Shown here: in pieces, positions 8,062 through 17,220 of the stretch
Layout of the letters: every line of letters begins with the position of its first letter
Numbering within the stretch: position 1 is the first letter of the stretch
Assembly (NCBI RefSeq): GCF_016793705.1
Contig: NZ_JAEULO010000001.1
Coordinates: 62,001-126,000, forward strand
Length of the DNA: 64,000 bases
Direction of reading: 5' to 3'
Origin: Tabrizicola sp.
GTDB lineage: Bacteria > Pseudomonadota > Alphaproteobacteria > Rhodobacterales > Rhodobacteraceae
Position numbers and translations under genes: made by a program
Notes under the pieces: generated by a model
The model's input: the letters and a program-made list of their open reading frames with translations, nothing else
The model's database searches: none
Told to the model about the DNA's origin: nothing

Positions 8062-9123
8062 TCAGAGCCAGGCGCTGCGGCCAGAGCCGACCGCCATTGC
8101 GACAGTCTCGAAGCCGTCGCGGGCAAGGAGGGCGTCGAGGCCGTGGGCGATTTCGGCCGCCAGCGAGATGCCCTGGTAGACCATCGCGGTGTAAAACTGC
8201 ACCGCCGAAGCTCCGGCGCGGATCTTCTGGTAGGCCTGCTCGGCGCTGCTGATGCCGCCGACGCCGATAAGCGGCATCAGGCCGTGGGTCAGCTGCGAAA
8301 GCTGCGCAAGCACACGGGTGGACTTTTCGAACAACGGCGCGCCGGAAAGGCCGCCCATTTCTTCCCGATTTGCAGATTTCAAACCTTCGCGTGAGAGCGT
8401 GGTATTGGTGGCAATGATTCCAGAGATGCCGGAGGCAAGCGCCACCTCGGCGATCTGGGCGAGGTCGTCCCGGGTCAGGTCGGGGGCGATCTTCAAGAAG
8501 ACCGGGATTGGGGTGGGCAGGGCGGCGCGCGCCTCGATCACCCCTTTCAAAAGTGCGGCAAGGGCGGCGGCGCCTTGCAGGTCGCGCAGGCGTTCGGTGT
8601 TCGGCGAGCTGACATTGACCGTGGCGAAGTCGACATGCGGGCCGCAGGTGGCAAGCACCTTGGCAAAATCGGCGGCACGGTTTTCCGAGGTCTTGTTTGC
8701 GCCGAGGTTCAGGCCGACCGGCACCGGGCCACGCCGGCGTCGGACCAGGCGGGCCGAGATTGCCACCATGCCCAAGTTGTTGAAGCCGAAGCGGTTGATC
8801 GCCGCACGATCCTCGGTCAGCCGGAAGAGGCGTGGACGGGGGTTGCCGGGTTGGGCCAAGGGGGTGGCGGCGCCGACCTCGATGAAGCCGAAGCCCGCGC
8901 TGGACAGCGGAGCGATGGCCGTGGCGTTCTTGTCGTAGCCCGCTGCCAGGCCCACGGGGTTCAGGAGCGGCATCCCGGCGAGCGTCGTGTGCAGCCGGGG
9001 CAGGTCGACCGGGCCGGGCAGGGGGGCGAGGCCGGAACGGAGCGCCAGGAGCGAGAGCGCATGGGCGCGCTCGGGGTCGATGCGGTGCAGAAGCGCGAGG
9101 CCGGCCGTTTCCAGACGGCTCAC
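8062..9123 (-). CDS. pyrD: Dihydroorotate dehydrogenase (quinone)
   Basis: A class 2 dihydroorotate dehydrogenase that oxidises dihydroorotate to orotate with membrane quinone in pyrimidine synthesis. The 353-residue length fits class 2. Visible signatures are [14 protein letters not shown], the FMN-site [27 protein letters not shown] (catalytic serine region), the IATNTT segment and IGVGGISS. The N-terminal amphipathic helix ([19 protein letters not shown]) is typical for membrane association. The start is a GTG at 9123 that overlaps the stop of the DUF952 gene (GTGA), since the frame further upstream overlaps that gene and looks non-coding. Confidence 0.93.
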   Translation of the reverse strand: MSRLETAGLALLHRIDPERAHALSLLALRSGLAPLPGPVDLPRLHTTLAGMPLLNPVGLAAGYDKNATAIAPLSSAGFGFIEVGAATPLAQPGNPRPRLFRLTEDRAAINRFGFNNLGMVAISARLVRRRRGPVPVGLNLGANKTSENRAADFAKVLATCGPHVDFATVNVSSPNTERLRDLQGAAALAALLKGVIEARAALPTPIPVFLKIAPDLTRDDLAQIAEVALASGISGIIATNTTLSREGLKSANREEMGGLSGAPLFEKSTRVLAQLSQLTHGLMPLIGVGGISSAEQAYQKIRAGASAVQFYTAMVYQGISLAAEIAHGLDALLARDGFETVAMAVGSGRSAWL

Positions 9124-9458
9124 AGCAGGCCCTCGGGGAAGATGTGGCCGGTGGCGCCCAAGGGCAGGGACTTGTCCCAGACCACCTCCTCCAGCCGCAG
9201 CGGTCGGTAGAGATGCGGGAAAAGCTCGCCGCCGCGCGATGGTTCCCATTTCAGGGCCGGGCCGAGGCGGGCCTCGTCGAAGGCCACCAGCACGAGGTCG
9301 CTTTCGGTGGCGAACCATTTCGCCGCGGTTTCCGTCACCTGGGCGGGGGTGGAGAAGTGGATGTAGCCGTCGGCCAGATCGACCGGCGCGCCAAGAGTTT
9401 CCCCAGCGGCACGGAAGGCATCCCATTCGGGGCGGCGGAAGATCTTGAGGATCAGCAT
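9120..9458 (-). CDS. DUF952 family protein
   Basis: A 112-residue cytoplasmic protein beginning [15 protein letters not shown], with [27 protein letters not shown] and [10 protein letters not shown], which are the conserved blocks of DUF952 (glutathione S-transferase-like small proteins of unknown activity). Its stop overlaps the GTG start of pyrD, so the two are translated as a pair. DUF952 next to pyrD is a common order in this bacterial family. Function unknown. Confidence 0.8.
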   Translation of the reverse strand: MLILKIFRRPEWDAFRAAGETLGAPVDLADGYIHFSTPAQVTETAAKWFATESDLVLVAFDEARLGPALKWEPSRGGELFPHLYRPLRLEEVVWDKSLPLGATGHIFPEGLL

Positions 9459-9608
9459 GGGGGCCGAATAGCGAAGGAGAAGGAACCTGGCAATGGCTTG
9501 CGACGTGTCATCGGCCTGACACCGGCCGAGGTGATGTTGCTTTGACACCGGTGCCCGGTCGGGCGCATGGTTCGGTCATCCGATAGCCAAACTTGGGAGA
9601 GAGTAGCG

Positions 9609-11108
9609 ATGCGTGGACTATCCAGATGGGCCGTTCTTGCCGCCATGACAGCTGCCCCGGCAGGTGCCGAAACCGTGAAGCTGACGCTGCTGGGCGTGGG
9701 TGACGTCTACAACTTCGAGGAGGAGGACGGTCGTGGCGGCTTTGCCCGGCTGAATGCGGTGGCGAAGGCGGAACGCGCGGCGAATCCGAACACGCTCTAT
9801 CTCTTCAACGGTGACATGCTGTCGCCCTCGCTCGCCTCGGGCTTCGACATGGGGCAGAACACCATCGACTTCACCAACCTGGTCCCCTTCGACCTGGCGG
9901 TGCCGGGGAACCATGAATACGACTTCGGGCCGGAAAATTTCACCGAGAAGATGAAAGCGTCGAAATACCCATGGGCCGCGATCAACATCACCAACGCCGA
10001 CGGCAGCCCGGTGGAAGGCCTGGGCGGAGTGATGATGAAAGAGGTGGCAGGGCTGAAGATCGCATTGATCCCGGTGGCGCAGGATACCTCGCCCGAGGTG
10101 AGTTCGACGGGCAGCCTGAAGTTCCTGCCGACGGTCGACAGCGGGATCGCGGCGGCGGAAAAGGCGATCGAGGACGGGGCGGATCTGGTGGTGGGGGTCG
10201 TGCAGACCAACATGGAGAACGACCGCAAGCTGATTGCCAGCCATGCTTTCGATGTGATCCTGTCGGGCGACGACCATTCCTATGCCACGGCCTATGATGG
10301 GATAACGGCCTATGTGGAAACCAGCGTCGACGGGCAGTATCTGACTCCGGTGGACCTGACGGTCGAGATCACGGTGAAGGACGACGGCACGCGCGAGATC
10401 AGCTGGACGCCGACCTTCCGTTTCATCGACACGGCGACGGTGGCACCGGACCCGGAGACGGCGGCGATGGCGGATGCGTTGCGGGCGAAGATGGATCAGA
10501 CGCTGGATGTCGAGATCGGCACGCTCGAAACCCCACTCGACAGCCGCCGCAACGTGGTGCGGGCAGAAGAGTCGACGATGGGCAACCTGATCACCGACGC
10601 ACTGCGCGATGCGACCGGGGCGGATATCGCGCTGATGAACGGGGGCGGCATCCGGGGTGACACCACCTATGACGCGGGTCGCAAGCTGACCCGGCGGGAT
10701 ATCCTGACGGAACTGCCGTTCGGCAATACCACGGTGGTGACGGAACTGCCGGGGTCTCAGGTGCTGCTGGCGCTGGAAAACGGGGTGAGCCAGGTGGAAA
10801 AGGGCGCAGGCCGCTTCGCGCAGGTGTCGGGGTTGACCTTTGCCTTCGATGCGGCGGCGGAACCGGGCAGCAGGGTCAGCGAAGTGATGGTCGGTGGCGC
10901 GCCGCTTGAGGCCGACAAGCTGTATAAGGTCGCGGTCAACGACTACATCCTCGGCGGCGGCGATGGCTTTGCGGCCTTGGGGGGCGGGCGAATCCTGACG
11001 GATGGTCCGACCGGGCAGCTGGTAGCGAATGATGTTATGGCCTATGTCGAGAAGCTGGGGACGGTGAAGATCGCCGTCGAGGGCCGGATCAAGAAGCTGG
11101 GCCAGTAG
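9609..11108 (+). CDS. Periplasmic 5'-nucleotidase/cyclic phosphodiesterase-family protein
   Basis: The 499-residue product has a Sec signal peptide (residues 1-20), an N-terminal calcineurin-like metallophosphatase domain and a C-terminal 5'-nucleotidase substrate domain. Seen motifs are NGDMLSPS (67-74), GNHEYDFG (100-107) and GDDHS near 219. In the C-terminal part are STMGNLITDALR, NGGGIRG and NDYILGGGDGF. The first metal motif is D32-V-Y34 where the usual form is D-x-H; a related subfamily with DIY exists as far as I recall. GGGAGAGA lies before the ATG at 9609; the 14 codons upstream are not needed. The substrate could be nucleotides or another phosphate ester. Confidence 0.82.
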   Translation: MRGLSRWAVLAAMTAAPAGAETVKLTLLGVGDVYNFEEEDGRGGFARLNAVAKAERAANPNTLYLFNGDMLSPSLASGFDMGQNTIDFTNLVPFDLAVPGNHEYDFGPENFTEKMKASKYPWAAINITNADGSPVEGLGGVMMKEVAGLKIALIPVAQDTSPEVSSTGSLKFLPTVDSGIAAAEKAIEDGADLVVGVVQTNMENDRKLIASHAFDVILSGDDHSYATAYDGITAYVETSVDGQYLTPVDLTVEITVKDDGTREISWTPTFRFIDTATVAPDPETAAMADALRAKMDQTLDVEIGTLETPLDSRRNVVRAEESTMGNLITDALRDATGADIALMNGGGIRGDTTYDAGRKLTRRDILTELPFGNTTVVTELPGSQVLLALENGVSQVEKGAGRFAQVSGLTFAFDAAAEPGSRVSEVMVGGAPLEADKLYKVAVNDYILGGGDGFAALGGGRILTDGPTGQLVANDVMAYVEKLGTVKIAVEGRIKKLGQ

Positions 11109-11134
11109 CCTCTGGGGTCTGCTCGTCGATGACG

Positions 11135-11171
11135 TCGCCCCTTCCCGCGCCGTGTCAGCAGGGAGGGGCGA
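11135..11171. terminator. Hairpin between convergent genes
   Basis: TCGCCCCTTCCC pairs with GGGAGGGGCGA across a 14-base loop with one bulge. It lies between the ends of the nucleotidase gene and the minus-strand transporter operon. There is no T run, so a terminator function is only possible. Confidence 0.35.
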
Positions 11172-11220
11172 TGTCGCACCAGGTGCGGGCGTCGACATGG
11201 CGCCGGACGACGGGCCGTCG

Positions 11221-11793
11221 TCAGCGCGTCGAGATTTCCGGCCCGGCGATATGCACGGCCAGCAGGCAGCCGTTCGGCGTGTAGGAATGATGTTCGGTCC
11301 CGTCGCGGTAGAACACCAGATCGCCGGGGCCCAGAACCTTGCCGTCATCCTCGATCAGTTGGCCCTCGATGATCAGGAATTGCTCGTGGCCGTTGTGGAT
11401 ATGGCGACGCGTCGTCATCCCCGCGGGCATCCGATAGACGTGGAAGCCCTCGCCCAGCGGCATGTCGCTGTCGAGTTGCAGGATATCGTCGCCGAAGGCC
11501 TGGCCGTCGGGATAGACGAAAGGCCGGAACTCGGCGTCGTGGATGTTGGCGATCTTGCGGTCTTCCGGGGCAAAGGTCATCGGTGGGTCTCCATCTGCGG
11601 GCGCGTCGGGCGGGGGAAGGTTGCGGTCGGCGAAGAACAGGTCCGGGTGCAGGCGGTCATGCGCGGCGGCGACGCGATAGACCTCCAACTGCGCGGGGCT
11701 GAGCTGACCCCGGACATAGAGGGTCATCGCGCGGCCATAGCGGTCGCGGCCCGAGCCCTTCCCGCCAAGCGGTATGCCCAGAAGCGCGCTCAT
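11221..11793 (-). CDS. Cupin-domain protein, last gene of the transporter operon
   Basis: A 190-residue protein with a C-terminal cupin barrel. MTTRRHIHNGHEQFLIIEG supplies the first metal-binding histidine set and HHSYTPNGCLL lies in the second. The N-terminal 75 residues (SALLGIPLGG, then YGRAMTLYVRGQL and AAAHDRLHPDLF) are not recognised. Its ATG overlaps the stop of the upstream permease gene (ATGA), so it is co-translated with the importer. A metal-dependent small-molecule enzyme or a sensor acting on the imported substrate is possible; neither is shown. Confidence 0.7.
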   Translation of the reverse strand: MSALLGIPLGGKGSGRDRYGRAMTLYVRGQLSPAQLEVYRVAAAHDRLHPDLFFADRNLPPPDAPADGDPPMTFAPEDRKIANIHDAEFRPFVYPDGQAFGDDILQLDSDMPLGEGFHVYRMPAGMTTRRHIHNGHEQFLIIEGQLIEDDGKVLGPGDLVFYRDGTEHHSYTPNGCLLAVHIAGPEISTR

Positions 11794-12629
11794 CCGTTCG
11801 TCCGGTAGGCAAGCCGTTCGTCGGCCAGCCTGCGTGCCTCGGTCCGGTTCATGATGATTCCGGCGACGACGACGCCCAAGCCGACGGCCAGCACCATAAG
11901 GGTGGCCAGTGCATTGATGTCGGGCGTCACGCCCAACTTGACCTTGGACCAGATCAGGAGCGGCAGGGTGGTCGATCCCGGCCCGGTGGTGAAGGAGGTG
12001 ATCACCACATCGTCAAGCGAGATGGTGAAGGCCAGGAGCCAGCCGGACAGGATGGCGGGGGAAATCACCGGCAGAGTGATATCGAACAGCACCTGCCAGG
12101 GGCGGGAGCCGAGGTCCATCGCCGCTTCCTCGATGGCGCGGTCGAACTGCAAGAGGCGGGCCTGGACGATGGTGGTGACGAAGACCATCGAGAAGGTGAT
12201 GTGCGCGAGCGTGATGGTAGTGAAGCCGCGCTGCGCGGGCCAGCCGATCCATTGCGCCAGCAGGAGGAAGAAGATCAGCGAGGAGACGCCGGTGATCACC
12301 TCGGGCATGATCAGCGGCGCGGTGACGAGGCCACTGAACAGCGTCCGGCCCCGGAACTTGCCCATCCGCACCAGGGCGATCCCGGCCAGGGTGCCGAGGA
12401 TGGTGGCGATGGTGGCAGAGACGAGGGCGATCTTCAGCGACAGCATCAGCGCCTCGATCACCTTGGTGTTGGACCAGAGCGCGGCATACCATTTCGTCGA
12501 GAACCCGCCCCAGACGGTCGCCAGCCGCGAGGCGTTGAAGGAATAGACGATCATCGACAGGATCGGCACGTAGAAGAAGGCAAAGCCGAAGGCCAGCATC
12601 GACAGCAGGAAGGTCGGGCGGCGCTTCAT
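11790..12629 (-). CDS. potC: Polyamine-type ABC transporter permease (PotC/PotI family)
   Basis: An inner-membrane permease of 279 residues with about six hydrophobic segments. It has the EAA-type cytoplasmic loop EEAAMDLGSRPWQVLFDITLPVISPAI, the docking site for the ATPase. The type is that of spermidine/putrescine importers. Its ATG overlaps the stop of the other permease by four bases. It should pair with the permease upstream and the PotA-like ATPase. Substrate specificity resides in the binding protein and is not certain. Confidence 0.85.
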   Translation of the reverse strand: MKRRPTFLLSMLAFGFAFFYVPILSMIVYSFNASRLATVWGGFSTKWYAALWSNTKVIEALMLSLKIALVSATIATILGTLAGIALVRMGKFRGRTLFSGLVTAPLIMPEVITGVSSLIFFLLLAQWIGWPAQRGFTTITLAHITFSMVFVTTIVQARLLQFDRAIEEAAMDLGSRPWQVLFDITLPVISPAILSGWLLAFTISLDDVVITSFTTGPGSTTLPLLIWSKVKLGVTPDINALATLMVLAVGLGVVVAGIIMNRTEARRLADERLAYRTNG

Positions 12630-13534
12630 TTCGTGCCCTCCGCCCGCGCCTGGTAGTGGCTGTAGAGCATCGTCGGGATGACCATCAGCGCCAGAAGCGC
12701 CACCGCCACCGCCGAGGCCATCGGCCAGTCGCGGGCCGAGGAGAATTCGTCCGAGATCACCCGCCCGATCATCGGGGCGGCGGCGTCGCCGACCAGCGAG
12801 GGGATCACCAGCTCGCCCGCCGCCGGGATGAAGACCAGAAGTCCCCCCGCGATGATGCCGGGGATCGACTGCGGCAGGGTGACGTCCAGGAACACCTGCC
12901 AGGGGCGCGAGCCGAGGTCGAGCGCTGCTTCGTCCAGCGTGGGGTCCAGCCGCTCGAGGCTGGCGTAAAGCGGCAGGATCATGAAGGGCAGGTAGGTGTA
13001 GACCATGACCAGCACGACGGCGAAGTTCGAATGCATCATCGGCAGCGACTTCACCGCCCAGTCGATGGGCACGATCCAGTTCCAGACATCCGTCAGCGCG
13101 GCGTTGAACCAGCTGGATTTGCCCATCAGCCCCATCCAGGCGTAGACCCGCAGCAGAAACGAGGTCCAGAACGGCAGGATCACCAGCATCAGCAGGATGT
13201 TGCGCCAGCTTTTCGACACCCGCGTCAGCGCCAGCGCCATCGGATAGCCGATGAGCAGGCAGAAGAAGGTCGCCGTCGCGGCATTCATCAGCGAGATCAG
13301 GAAGGCCCGGACATAAAGCGCATCGCCGAAGAGCCGGGCATAGCCGCCGAGGTTGATCCAGGGGTGTTCGCCGCCGAAGGAGAAGGGCGGGGCGGTCGGC
13401 GTCTTGGTCGCGACCGACATGGCGACGACGATCAGGAAGGGCAGCAGGAAGAAGAGCACCAGCCAGAGATAGGGCAGCCCGACGATCAGATCGGACCAGC
13501 CGCTGCGGTCGAACCAGGCTTTCAGCCGTGCCAT
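12626..13534 (-). CDS. potB: Polyamine-type ABC transporter permease (PotB/PotH family)
   Basis: A 302-residue membrane permease starting MARLKAWFDRSGWSDLIVG, with six predicted transmembrane segments and the EAA loop DEAALDLGSRPWQVFLDVTLPQS near residue 205. The track of open frame extends 33 codons further upstream into the ATPase gene, but the ATG at 13534, one base after that gene's stop, is the natural start. It forms the membrane channel with the second permease. Confidence 0.86.
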   Translation of the reverse strand: MARLKAWFDRSGWSDLIVGLPYLWLVLFFLLPFLIVVAMSVATKTPTAPPFSFGGEHPWINLGGYARLFGDALYVRAFLISLMNAATATFFCLLIGYPMALALTRVSKSWRNILLMLVILPFWTSFLLRVYAWMGLMGKSSWFNAALTDVWNWIVPIDWAVKSLPMMHSNFAVVLVMVYTYLPFMILPLYASLERLDPTLDEAALDLGSRPWQVFLDVTLPQSIPGIIAGGLLVFIPAAGELVIPSLVGDAAAPMIGRVISDEFSSARDWPMASAVAVALLALMVIPTMLYSHYQARAEGTK

Positions 13535-13535
13535 G

Positions 13536-14633
13536 TCAGTCCCCCAGCACGATGGCGGCGCCGGGCTCGAAGGAAAGCCAGACCTTGTCGTCCCAGTCGG
13601 CGACGCGCGCCGCCTCGTCCCCCCGGCGGGCATTCACGGCATGGACCTGCACCAGCGCGCCCGAGGGCAGGGTGATGCGGTAGAGGCTGTCCTTGCCGAA
13701 ATAGGCCAGGTCCTTCACCACCCCTTCCACCACGTTGGCGGCCTCGGGGCGTGCCTGCGAGATGGTGATCTTCTCGGGCCTAAGCGCCAGCGTCACCGCC
13801 TGCCCCTCGGTGATGCCGGCTACGTCGCGCGCCAGCACCTCGGTCCCGAAATCCGCCACTTTCAGGCGCAACTGGCCATCCTCCCGGCCCACGACGGTCG
13901 CGGCGAAAGTGGTGATCGAGCCGATGAAGGATGCCACGAAGCGGTTGGCCGGGAATTCGTAGACCTCGGTCGGGCTGCCGACCTGGCGCACCTCGCCCTT
14001 GTCCATCACCGCGATCCGGTCGGCCAGCGTCATCGCCTCTTCCTGGTCGTGGGTCACGACGATGAAGGTGACGCCAGTGCGTTCCTGGATCGACATCAGC
14101 TCGAACTGGGTATGTTCGCGCAGCTTCTTGTCCAGTGCCGCCAGAGGTTCGTCCAGGAGGAGCAGCTTCGGCTGTCGCGCCAGCGCCCGGGCCAAGGCCA
14201 CCCGCTGTCGCTGCCCGCCGGAAATCTGGTGCGGCTTGCGCTTGGCGAACTGCGTCAGCTGCACCAGGTCCAGCATCTCGCGCACCCGGTCGGCACGCTC
14301 GGCCTTACTCATCGGCTCATGCTTCAGCCCGTAGGCGACATTCGTCTCCACCGTCATGTGCGGGAACAGCGCATAGGACTGGAACATCATGTGCACGGGC
14401 CGCAGCCAGGGCGGCACCCCGGCCATGTCCTTGCCGTCGAGATAAATGCGGCCCGCCGTCGGCTCCTCGAACCCCGCCAGCATCCGCAGAAGCGTGGTCT
14501 TGCCGCAGCCCGAGCCGCCGAGCAGTGCGAAGATTTCACCCTGCGCGACCGAAAGCGTCACGTCGCGCACGGCATGGAACGTGCCGAAGGTCTTCGACAC
14601 GCCCTCGATCCGCAGAAAGGCAGTGTCAGCCAC
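13536..14633 (-). CDS. potA: Polyamine-type ABC transporter ATPase (PotA/PotG family)
   Basis: The 365-residue ATPase energises the importer at the cytoplasmic face. Walker A is GGSGCGKT (39-46), the Q-loop is MMFQSYALFPHMTV, the signature is ISGGQRQRVALARA (from 137) and Walker B is LLLLDEP (156-162). A C-terminal TOBE-type regulatory domain follows (SITTFAATVVGREDG, then LRPEKI). The start overlaps the end of the binding-protein gene by eight bases. Confidence 0.88.
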   Translation of the reverse strand: MADTAFLRIEGVSKTFGTFHAVRDVTLSVAQGEIFALLGGSGCGKTTLLRMLAGFEEPTAGRIYLDGKDMAGVPPWLRPVHMMFQSYALFPHMTVETNVAYGLKHEPMSKAERADRVREMLDLVQLTQFAKRKPHQISGGQRQRVALARALARQPKLLLLDEPLAALDKKLREHTQFELMSIQERTGVTFIVVTHDQEEAMTLADRIAVMDKGEVRQVGSPTEVYEFPANRFVASFIGSITTFAATVVGREDGQLRLKVADFGTEVLARDVAGITEGQAVTLALRPEKITISQARPEAANVVEGVVKDLAYFGKDSLYRITLPSGALVQVHAVNARRGDEAARVADWDDKVWLSFEPGAAIVLGD

Positions 14634-15729
14634 CTGTCTTGATCTCGGTCCAGATGCGGGTCAGCTGCTCTTCCTGTTCGGGCGTCTGCGGCTTCGGGGT
14701 GTAGAGGCGCTTCAGCGTCTCGGCATCGGGATAGACCGCCGGGTCGCCCGAGATCGACGGATCGACCAGCGGCGTCGCCGCCTTGTTTGCATTGGCATAG
14801 CCGGTGAAATCGGTGCATTTCGCGATCACGTCGGGCCGCAGCAGGAAGTCGATGAACTTGTGGCCGTTGTCGACATTGGCGGCGTCGGCGGGCATGCACC
14901 ACAGATCGAACCAGGCGGGGGCCCCGGTTTTCGGCACGAAATAGGCCAGGTCGATGTCGATCCCCGCCTCGGCCGCGCGCGCCTTGGCGACGCCATAGTC
15001 GCCCGACCAGCTGTTCACGGCGCAGACCTCGCCATTGGGCAGCGTCGTCAGGTAATTGGTGTTGTCGAAGGTCGAGATATACGGGCGGATGGGCGCAATC
15101 AGATCGACCAGCTTGCGATAGTCGGCGTCGGTCGCGGTGTCGGAGTCGATGCCGAGGTAGCGCAGCGCCATGTAGCCGAAGTCGGTCGGGCTATCGAGGA
15201 TCGACAACCCGCACTCGGCCAGCTTCGCGGCATTCTCCGGCTTGAAGACGGTGTCGAGCGATTCCAGATCGGCGTCGGGCAGAAACTCTTTCACCAGGCC
15301 TAGGTTGTAGGTCATTCCGACCGAACCCCAGGTATAGGGCGCGCCATATTCGTGTCCCGGATCGAAGCCTTCGACGATCTTCAGGATATCTGGGTCGAGG
15401 TTGGCCCAGCCCGGCAGCTTCGACCGGTCGAGCTTCTGGTAGACCCCGGCCTTCACGAACATCGGCAGCGTAAGCCCGGATTGCAGCACCACGTCATAGC
15501 CGGTGGCGCCCGCCAGCATCTTGGCCTGCGCCTCCTCGCTGCTGGCATAAAGGTCGTAGACGACCTCGATGCCGGTTTCGCTGGTGAAATCCTCCAGAGT
15601 CGTCTCGCCTATATAATCGGCCCAGTTGTAGACGAAGACAGAGCCTCCTTGGGCCCAGGACGGGCGCACCCAGGGCGCGGCAAGCCCGGCCCCAAGGCCA
15701 AGCAGGGCGGAGCGGCGGTTCAGGGTCAT
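14626..15729 (-). CDS. Polyamine-type ABC transporter substrate-binding protein (PotD/PotF family)
   Basis: A 367-residue exported binding protein. The N-terminus LNRRSALLGLGAGLAAP carries a twin-arginine-like signal followed by WAQ as the probable cleavage site. The mature part starts FVYNWADYIGETTLEDF, the classical beginning of PotD/PotF proteins, and contains YGAPYTWGSVGMTYN and NSWSGDYG. GGAGG seven bases before the ATG at 15729 decides the start among several in-frame ATG codons. The neighbouring Rieske oxygenase suggests that the ligand may be an N-methylated or other amine rather than plain putrescine; this is inference from context. Confidence 0.85.
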   Translation of the reverse strand: MTLNRRSALLGLGAGLAAPWVRPSWAQGGSVFVYNWADYIGETTLEDFTSETGIEVVYDLYASSEEAQAKMLAGATGYDVVLQSGLTLPMFVKAGVYQKLDRSKLPGWANLDPDILKIVEGFDPGHEYGAPYTWGSVGMTYNLGLVKEFLPDADLESLDTVFKPENAAKLAECGLSILDSPTDFGYMALRYLGIDSDTATDADYRKLVDLIAPIRPYISTFDNTNYLTTLPNGEVCAVNSWSGDYGVAKARAAEAGIDIDLAYFVPKTGAPAWFDLWCMPADAANVDNGHKFIDFLLRPDVIAKCTDFTGYANANKAATPLVDPSISGDPAVYPDAETLKRLYTPKPQTPEQEEQLTRIWTEIKTGG

Positions 15730-15787
15730 GGGCATTCCTCCGTTGGTCGCGCCTCTGCCGGGCGCTCTGGTCATGGTGATGCCGACG

Positions 15788-16996
15788 TCAGCTTCTGTCC
15801 AGAAGCTCGGCGTTGCGCCGGGCGATATCTGCTTCCGGCGGCGGTTCGCGCAGGGCCATGACCGGGATCAGGTCGCGCAGCCGGTCGTGATGGGCGCGCA
15901 GCCCATATTCCAGGTCTGACAGGTGGAAGCCGTCGAAGGCGCGGCTGGCCATCGATTCGTTCGACCAGATCGTCAGCTGCTGGTCTTCCGCCGAAGTGTC
16001 GCGGTCGATCCGGTTGGCAAGGTAGCGCGCCAGCCGCTGCCGCCGGGTCTCGTCGGCATGGCGGTAGAGCCGACCCGTCAGTCGGGTCTTGCCCGCCGAG
16101 AGGGGAACCTCGTGGTAGAATTGCGCACCTTCGGGCGTGAAGGCGAAGACGGTGGCAGGGAAGAGGCCATAGTAGGTCCAGGCCTTCTGAAGGTGGGGCA
16201 ACAGGCCTTCAGGGTCTTCCGACAGATTGACGTAGTTCCGCACCGACCAGGTGCGGCCCGGCCGGTCGCCGAAGGCCCCGCGCGAGAAGTTGATGCCGCC
16301 CGCCAGCTGGTGATCCTGGTAGTCGCGACCGTAAAGGTCCTGCAATCCGGGATGCGCCAGGGGGACATGATAGCCCTCGTTGTCGACGTCGCGCACCGAT
16401 TTCCAGTTTACCGGCAGTTCGGTGATCCAGCGCGACGGGCCGTCCGAGACCAGCGCTTCGCTGCGGTAGGAGGCGAAGTCGGCCGCGAAGGGGGCGAGGA
16501 GGTCGGCCACCGGCGGCTGCGGCCCGGGCTCGAAGCGCAGGAAGATGAAGCCGTGGAAGATTTCCATCTCGATCGGCTTCAGGCCGAAGCGCTCGCGCTC
16601 GATTCCGCCGAAGCTTTCCGGCCGCGACGCCCCGCGCAACGTGCCGTCGAGGTTGTAGACCCAGCCGTGGAACGGGCAGACGATGGACCCCCGGCAGCTG
16701 CCCTGCGCCCCGTCCACCACCCGCGCGCCCCGGTGGCGGCAGAGGTTGTGGAAGGCGCGCACCTCCCCGTCCTGCCCGCGCATGACCACGGCGCGCTCGC
16801 CCAGGATGTCGAAGGTCAGCCAGTCACCGACCCTGGGCAGGTCGCCGACATGGCCCACGACCTGCCAATGGGTCAGGAAGACGCTGCTGCGCTCAAGCGC
16901 GAGGACCGCATCCGAATGATAGGTCCAGGCGGGCAGGCCGCCACGGTCCCAGCTGTTGGGTGTGGGTTCGGTGTGGAACGGCAGGGCTATGGTCAT
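15788..16996 (-). CDS. Rieske non-heme iron oxygenase, alpha-subunit type
   Basis: A 402-residue monooxygenase/dioxygenase alpha subunit. The Rieske 2Fe-2S ligands are C86/H88 (CRHRG) and C107/H110 (CPFHGW). The mononuclear iron site is visible as DNEGYHVPLAHPGL with H210 and H215. The form resembles Rieske enzymes that demethylate or hydroxylate small amines and aromatic compounds. It is the first gene of the polyamine-type transporter operon, 58 bases before the binding protein, so it probably attacks the imported compound. No reductase gene lies beside it, so electrons must come from elsewhere. The exact substrate cannot be read from the sequence. Confidence 0.85.
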   Translation of the reverse strand: MTIALPFHTEPTPNSWDRGGLPAWTYHSDAVLALERSSVFLTHWQVVGHVGDLPRVGDWLTFDILGERAVVMRGQDGEVRAFHNLCRHRGARVVDGAQGSCRGSIVCPFHGWVYNLDGTLRGASRPESFGGIERERFGLKPIEMEIFHGFIFLRFEPGPQPPVADLLAPFAADFASYRSEALVSDGPSRWITELPVNWKSVRDVDNEGYHVPLAHPGLQDLYGRDYQDHQLAGGINFSRGAFGDRPGRTWSVRNYVNLSEDPEGLLPHLQKAWTYYGLFPATVFAFTPEGAQFYHEVPLSAGKTRLTGRLYRHADETRRQRLARYLANRIDRDTSAEDQQLTIWSNESMASRAFDGFHLSDLEYGLRAHHDRLRDLIPVMALREPPPEADIARRNAELLDRS

Positions 16997-17063
16997 TCCG
17001 GCCTCGTTCGTAGCGCATTCCGGTCCGGCAGCCCTAGGGCATGCCGCGCGGTCTGGTAGCAGT

Positions 17064-17090
17064 ATCTTAACCGACTGACTGAGGTGTCAA
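17064..17090 (-). promoter_or_regulatory. Possible promoter of the Rieske-transporter operon
   Basis: On the minus strand TTGACA (17085-17090) is followed after 15 bases by TAAGAT (17064-17069). The -35 box is perfect, the -10 box fair and the spacing short. It is placed about 70 bases before the Rieske start codon. Confidence 0.35.
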
Positions 17091-17185
17091 TCAGATTCGT
17101 GCGCCGCCTTGCCTTCGATGCGGACGGGGGCTGCCCTGACGCGAGCGGCCTGACTGCTCTGTCCGCGCCGTCTGGCGGAGGCGGA

Positions 17186-17219
17186 GCCTGTCCAATGCTT
17201 CCCTTTGAAAGGGACAGGC
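17186..17219 (-). terminator. Hairpin directly after the UxaA-family gene
   Basis: GCCTGTCC pairs with GGACAGGC (8 bp), and an inner CCCTTT-GAAAGGG segment can pair alternatively. It begins two bases past the stop codon. No clear T run follows. Confidence 0.4.
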
Positions 17220-17220
17220 G

